Source of the DNA: Dryas octopetala
Lineage: Eukaryota; Streptophyta; Magnoliopsida; Rosales; Rosaceae
Assembly: GCA_963921425.1 (NCBI GenBank)
Contig: OY992839.1
Location: 2,544,501-2,608,500, forward strand
Direction of reading: 5' to 3'
Length of the DNA: 64,000 bases
Positions within the stretch are counted from its first letter, which is position 1. The number at the start of each line of letters is the position of its first letter. Positions 59,573-64,000 of the stretch are shown here, one piece after another. Both the position numbers and the translations under genes were made by a program. A model generated the notes under the pieces. That model saw only the letters and a program-made list of their open reading frames with translations. It did no database searches and was not told the DNA's origin.

Positions 59573-62500
59573 TCACCTTGACATTGAAGCAGATCTAGAT
59601 CCTGTTGCATGTTTGCATGAAAATGAAGGTTAGCATCAGAGTAACACATAATTAGAATAGAGCATCCCAGTTATGGATGAAACCAGATGAAAATTTTGAC
59701 TAGGGCTAATAAAAATCATACAGAAATGCCCAATCGGGCAAGAAAATGATTGTCACAGAAAAGGGTGTGAAAATTGTCTTTTAAGGGAATTTAAAATTAA
59801 AAAAATACACTTACTATTTGAACGTTTCATGCTCCTGCAGAATTTACTGCCACATCGGCAGTCGAAGACCTTAACAGGATGATCATGGTCATCAAAGTCA
59901 ATGCCGTAATCCTGCAGACAGATCACATATAGCAGCAGCTTAAGAGGGGCCACATAAATCCAAAGAGTCATTTATACAGGAACCAAATTATTCAGATAAA
60001 TCATTCTGCTCAAAGCCTCAAGCATCAGCTACAGTTGTAATCAGAAAATCCTTACAAGTACAGTCTGTTATGGTGGTAGGTCCAAAGAAGGTACTTAAGC
60101 ATCGGATACATTTAACCAAACAATATCAATCAACAGCTCCCATTAGTGCATTCATATTTCAATAAACATGAACCATTCCACAGTAAATTGGTAAACAGTT
60201 CTAAGAAGCAGAACTGACTAAGTGTAAGTCAATTGAACTAGAAAATACTAATGAACATCACTTGTAAATACAGCATTGTATATGCATATTCCATAACCAA
60301 CCTAGCACAAGAATAAATAGTTAAACCAAAAATACATTTATAACACTCATCAATTTCGTAAAATTCAAAATAGATAACATCTAATGAAAGTTGAATTAGT
60401 AAACTAGACAGTGGGTATTTCCATATGTATAAGAGTTGCAACATGTTAACTTACCACACATGAAACAAAATACTGTTCCATGGCATTCATGATTCATTCA
60501 AATGTTTTGGATTCTGTTGTCCTCATATGGGAGCAGCGATTTATATAATGCCAAAAACAAAAGAATTCTGAAAGAACATACAATTTATGCACAACTACAA
60601 TCTAATAATGTTGAACATACTCACCCAATTAAGCTCTTCCAAAGCATCTACTTTTCTTGTTGTGAAAAAAGCAAGCTGCACAAGAAGGCACATTAAATAT
60701 TCTATTATACTTGCTAAGCTTGAAGCATTAAATCTGCAATCACCGACAAAGCAGATAACTATAACTATACAAATGATCAAAGATTCCGTACATGATAATA
60801 GTGATGATCCGGGGTCTCCACTTCAACTGGGATCTCAACCAAGTTTGCATCCAAACATCTAGTAAAATACAAAATAATATGTCAGATGTTCTGAAGGTTA
60901 ACTCCTTGTAATACAGTCAGACACTTAGCTTAACAAAAGTCATCATTCGTCATCAACTAGATTCTTGTCTCACTTTGTTTGAACAAGTAATGTACTCTAG
61001 AGGTTCATAATGACTCCATGTGCTTCAATGTGAATTCTTGCTTTTTCTACCCTAATTATCATCAAATGTATAATATTTCATATAACACAACTTATAAGGG
61101 AAAAATAAGAGGCCAACATCAATAACTCCTTCAATGAGCAACCTTAGCTTTGATGGTTCAACAATAGGCAACAAGTTTAGGGCACAAAGTCTCCAGTTTC
61201 AGTTCTATTTGCAGCAACTTGCCTCTTTGGCTAGACACTCAAGGATGAGATCCCTAAACTTTCTCAAGACATGCAAGCATTCCAGCAATGAGCAATCTCT
61301 GATATAACGCTAAATCCCCTGCTGCTGAGTTGCAGCTTCTCTAAAGCCATTTCTAACTATATTTTTGTGCAACAAAAGAACTAGCATGAACTTGCATTTT
61401 AATGCAGCAAAATTTAAACATGCATTGCCTACTGTGAATTCCCTTTTTAATTAGTTCAAGTTTCTTATTGCAACTACATCCCCATCCTGAGCTATTTTCC
61501 TACTATATCATTTCTAATTTTAAACATAAAAATTCCATCCATATGCAGAAACCAGAAACTGAGCATGTATCACTTTAGGATTCTATTTAAGCATATGCAA
61601 AATAGATGCCATTATAGTATCTGGGTAAAAGAAGCACATCTAGAGAACTGAACCATAAGTGAAAACTTTGTAGTGCAAACAAATAAAAAATGGTCATAGG
61701 CTATATGTCATATTAGTGGACTTCAAGCGTTTACCTATGATTAATAAACCTAGCAACATTTCCATAGTTTGTTGCATCCAAACAGAGAGCTTCTTTATTC
61801 CTCAAATCCGCTTTGGAACCCCAATCTGCATCCAGTAGCACCGGATAGGGACGTTTCCCACTTCTGGTGCTTTGGATGTTCCTCGCATGTAACTCTTCGC
61901 TGGTCAGTATTTCCCCAACGTACTCACACACAAAGGCACCTTTTGGAAGGTCCTCTAAGGTTCGTAGACCCCATCCTTTTCCTTCAGAAGTTAAAAATAC
62001 CTGGAATACACAAGGCAAATCAATCAGAGAAGCTGTGTTTGAACTGACAAAAGGTATTACAGAAGCCAATTTTTTATAACATTATAGCCTCACAGAATAG
62101 AGCTATTAAAATACATGAAACAATTTATACACAAAATTTACATCAACAAGAAAAGAAAAACATCACCCCCATCAACTAAGGACATTTTTGCATAAATTCA
62201 CACCTGCAACTTGTACTTTAAGCCTCTCTGGACCACACGGTTGCCACATTGTCTGTGGCAGCCACATTTGCTCCAGCATTCTTTAATAAACTTCCTCTTT
62301 AAGTGGCCTTTGCATGGTTCTAAACAATCATCATTCTTTAATCTTTCGATTGGGCAGTTTTTACAGTAGAAGGGACGGTGTTGTTGAGGGTTGCGATTCA
62401 TAGAGATACACTCTTCCAAGAAATCAACTTTGACAAGGCCTTCTGAAGTGTAAGCAAACTCACCCCCAGTCTGACATGCACAAGCACAACATACAGATGC

Positions 62501-64000
62501 TGCTAAGCAATCACCAAAGCAAGTTCCACAGCAACTCTCATCCCCAATCCCAGACAGGCAGAAGTTCACATCACCATCTTGGAAAACAAGGCTTTGGGAG
62601 ATATAGAAAAAAGATGGTGGACATTCGCTGCTCATTTCATTTACCCATGATATTCTTACTCTTTCTTCTCCTTTAGTTATGTCATTTTTATCATGAATAG
62701 TTCTTAAATCATCAGGAGTTAGATCACACTGTTGAACAACCACCAGATCACGAGAGTCTCCCAATTCGCCTTCCTTATCATCCTCGGCAAAACCATTAGA
62801 AACAATCCTCCTACAGGTTTGTGTGCAGTCATCAGCACCATTCAAAGACAAAAGAGGTCTGGGAACTTGAGGAACAGTTACCGCAGTAGGGCATTCAATA
62901 CTAACAGACCCATTTGAAGAACATGATGGCATGCACAATGTTTCCTTATTTCCACCCACAGCATCCCAAGCAGCACATTTTTGCAATGCATCAATACTTG
63001 GTGATATATTAACTGATCCATCCTGTGATTCACTATCGGAATTAGTTACCAACTCCAAGAAGCTGTCACACATGTGTCCCAACAGTTTCTTTAGAGAAAA
63101 GTTTGGGTCAATAATTTTGTATGAGTGCAGACATTTTTCCTCTGTCAATTTTAGAATGTCATCTAGAGTAGGCATATGAATATCTGGTCTTCCAATAGCT
63201 GGATTGCAACTCATAGAAAGCTTTACCTCTCCTAAGGATGAGGAGGCAACCTCCAAGTTACAAGGAGATTCCTCTGCCGCCACGTTACAAGGAGATCCCT
63301 CTGCAATGGTTGCAAGCTCAAGGTCCATTCTCCTCTCATCAGATGGAGCTTGAATATCATTTCTTCTACTTTCTTTCTCTTGGGATGCCACGGGTTCTTG
63401 ATCATTGTGTTTTGCAGTTGCACCATTTTTGAGTAGAGAGTTTTTTTTACTTGATAGACCTACAGAAGTTGAACAAAACAAATATCATTCTATGAGAAGA
63501 TTGTCAAAGGCAGTAAGAATACCCATAAAATTTTAAGCAATTCAATGTTTATAATTGGAAGTCACTGATATATTTCATTCACAGTTAAAAGTAGATTTTG
63601 TTGGTTCCTGGTTCGAACCATCTATCTTGTGGACTATCATAGTATAAGGGAAACAAAATGCACCTGGAAGGATCACTGCAATAGGAACCTCGTCTCGTGG
63701 CATTTCATTAGTAAACATGTCATCAGTGAAGGGTTCATCTTTAGGCTTGACTAATTGATGAGTGTCAACATTCCGTTTAGGCAAAAAAATGATGCCTGGT
63801 TCAACCATCGTCTCCGCAGAGCGCACACCATGAGATGATCTCTCCGAAGCATTACTTTTCCCTTGGGATGCAACTTGAAGTGAGAATTGATTAGATCTTT
63901 CCTGTGGTGCCAATGGTTTAGACATAACAGGTTGCTTGCCCTTCTTTTTAAAACCAAGATGGGGTGAAATTGGTTGCTGCAGTTCAGCCCTTGACTCAGG
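59573..64000 (-). CDS. SUVR-type histone-lysine methyltransferase (SUVR1/2/4 group), partial
   Basis: Exons in window: from the edge to 63664, then 63459-62204, 62000-61735, 60858-60792, 60675-60625, 59911-59815, 59601-59573; phases checked; the 5' part lies beyond 64000. The pre-SET zinc cluster spans residues from CCGTCFGDCLAASVCCACAC to CGCHRQCGNRVVQRG. The SET domain has EGKGWGLRTLEDLPKG, FVCEYVGEIL, the cofactor motif RFINHRCLDANLVEIPVEVE, and ELNWDYGIDFDD. Post-SET is CRCGSKFC. It ends KRSNRSRSASMSR. The NHRC wording instead of NHSC is usual for SUVR4-like proteins. SUVR proteins act on H3K9 and, for SUVR2, in RNA-directed silencing. The N-terminal WIYLD domain expected for this group would be outside the window. 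The Asp/Ser-rich linker includes a short duplicated ESPCN element. Confidence 0.93.
60860..61734 (-). other. Large intron of the SUVR-type gene
   Basis: The 876-bp intron (61734-60859) splits the NHR/C cofactor motif. No nested gene or element was recognised. Confidence 0.6.

Overview
This is a plant nuclear window: GT-AG introns throughout, long AT-rich intergenic stretches, Mutator-type MITEs, an intron-bearing elongator tRNA-Met, and plant-only families (CESA, MYB-CC, LRR-RLK XIIb, NPF, SUVR). The gene models and repeat style suggest a woody eudicot, possibly Rosaceae; that placement is inference. About ten genes have complete exon models that I checked for splice phase by hand.

Layout. 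0-2.3 kb: 5' part of an NPF5/PTR3-type transporter (-, runs off the left edge). 2.45-2.8 kb: a 359-bp MITE with a perfect 9-bp target-site duplication. 4.9-7.3 kb: an hnRNP-type RNA-binding protein (-). 7.5 kb: tRNA-Met(CAU) with intron (+). 8.8-10.8 kb: a JASON-like protein (+). 11.4-29 kb: a cluster of three LRR receptor kinases of the MIK2 type. One (-) is broken by three frameshifts. Two (+) are tandem copies with nearly identical ectodomains but clearly divergent membrane and kinase parts. 29.8-34.3 kb: secondary-wall cellulose synthase CESA4 (-), 12 exons. 35.6-39.9 kb: a PHR1-type MYB-CC phosphate-starvation regulator (-) with a 1.2-kb 5'UTR intron. 41.7-43.4 kb: a VSP-like HAD acid phosphatase (-).

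44.1-52.2 kb is a rearranged accessory block. Two copies of a ~1.4-kb unit, each carrying a small basic protein gene (one intact, one frameshifted), flank a stray copy of the PHR1 leader, nested MITEs and a degenerate DA1-like metallopeptidase gene that keeps HEVMH.

52.6-55.4 kb: a nine-exon gene (-) for a 450-residue protein that I read as a plant FANCF homologue. 55.9-56.3 kb: a GGT/GGC minisatellite. 57.1-59.1 kb: a divergent pair, intronless ribosomal protein uL14 (-) and a plastid-targeted glutathionyl-hydroquinone reductase (+), with 171 bp between start codons. 59.6-64 kb: a SUVR-type SET-domain protein (-), open at the right edge.

Most genes are unrelated housekeeping or developmental neighbours. 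The genuinely dynamic parts are the receptor-kinase cluster and the 44-52 kb duplication block.
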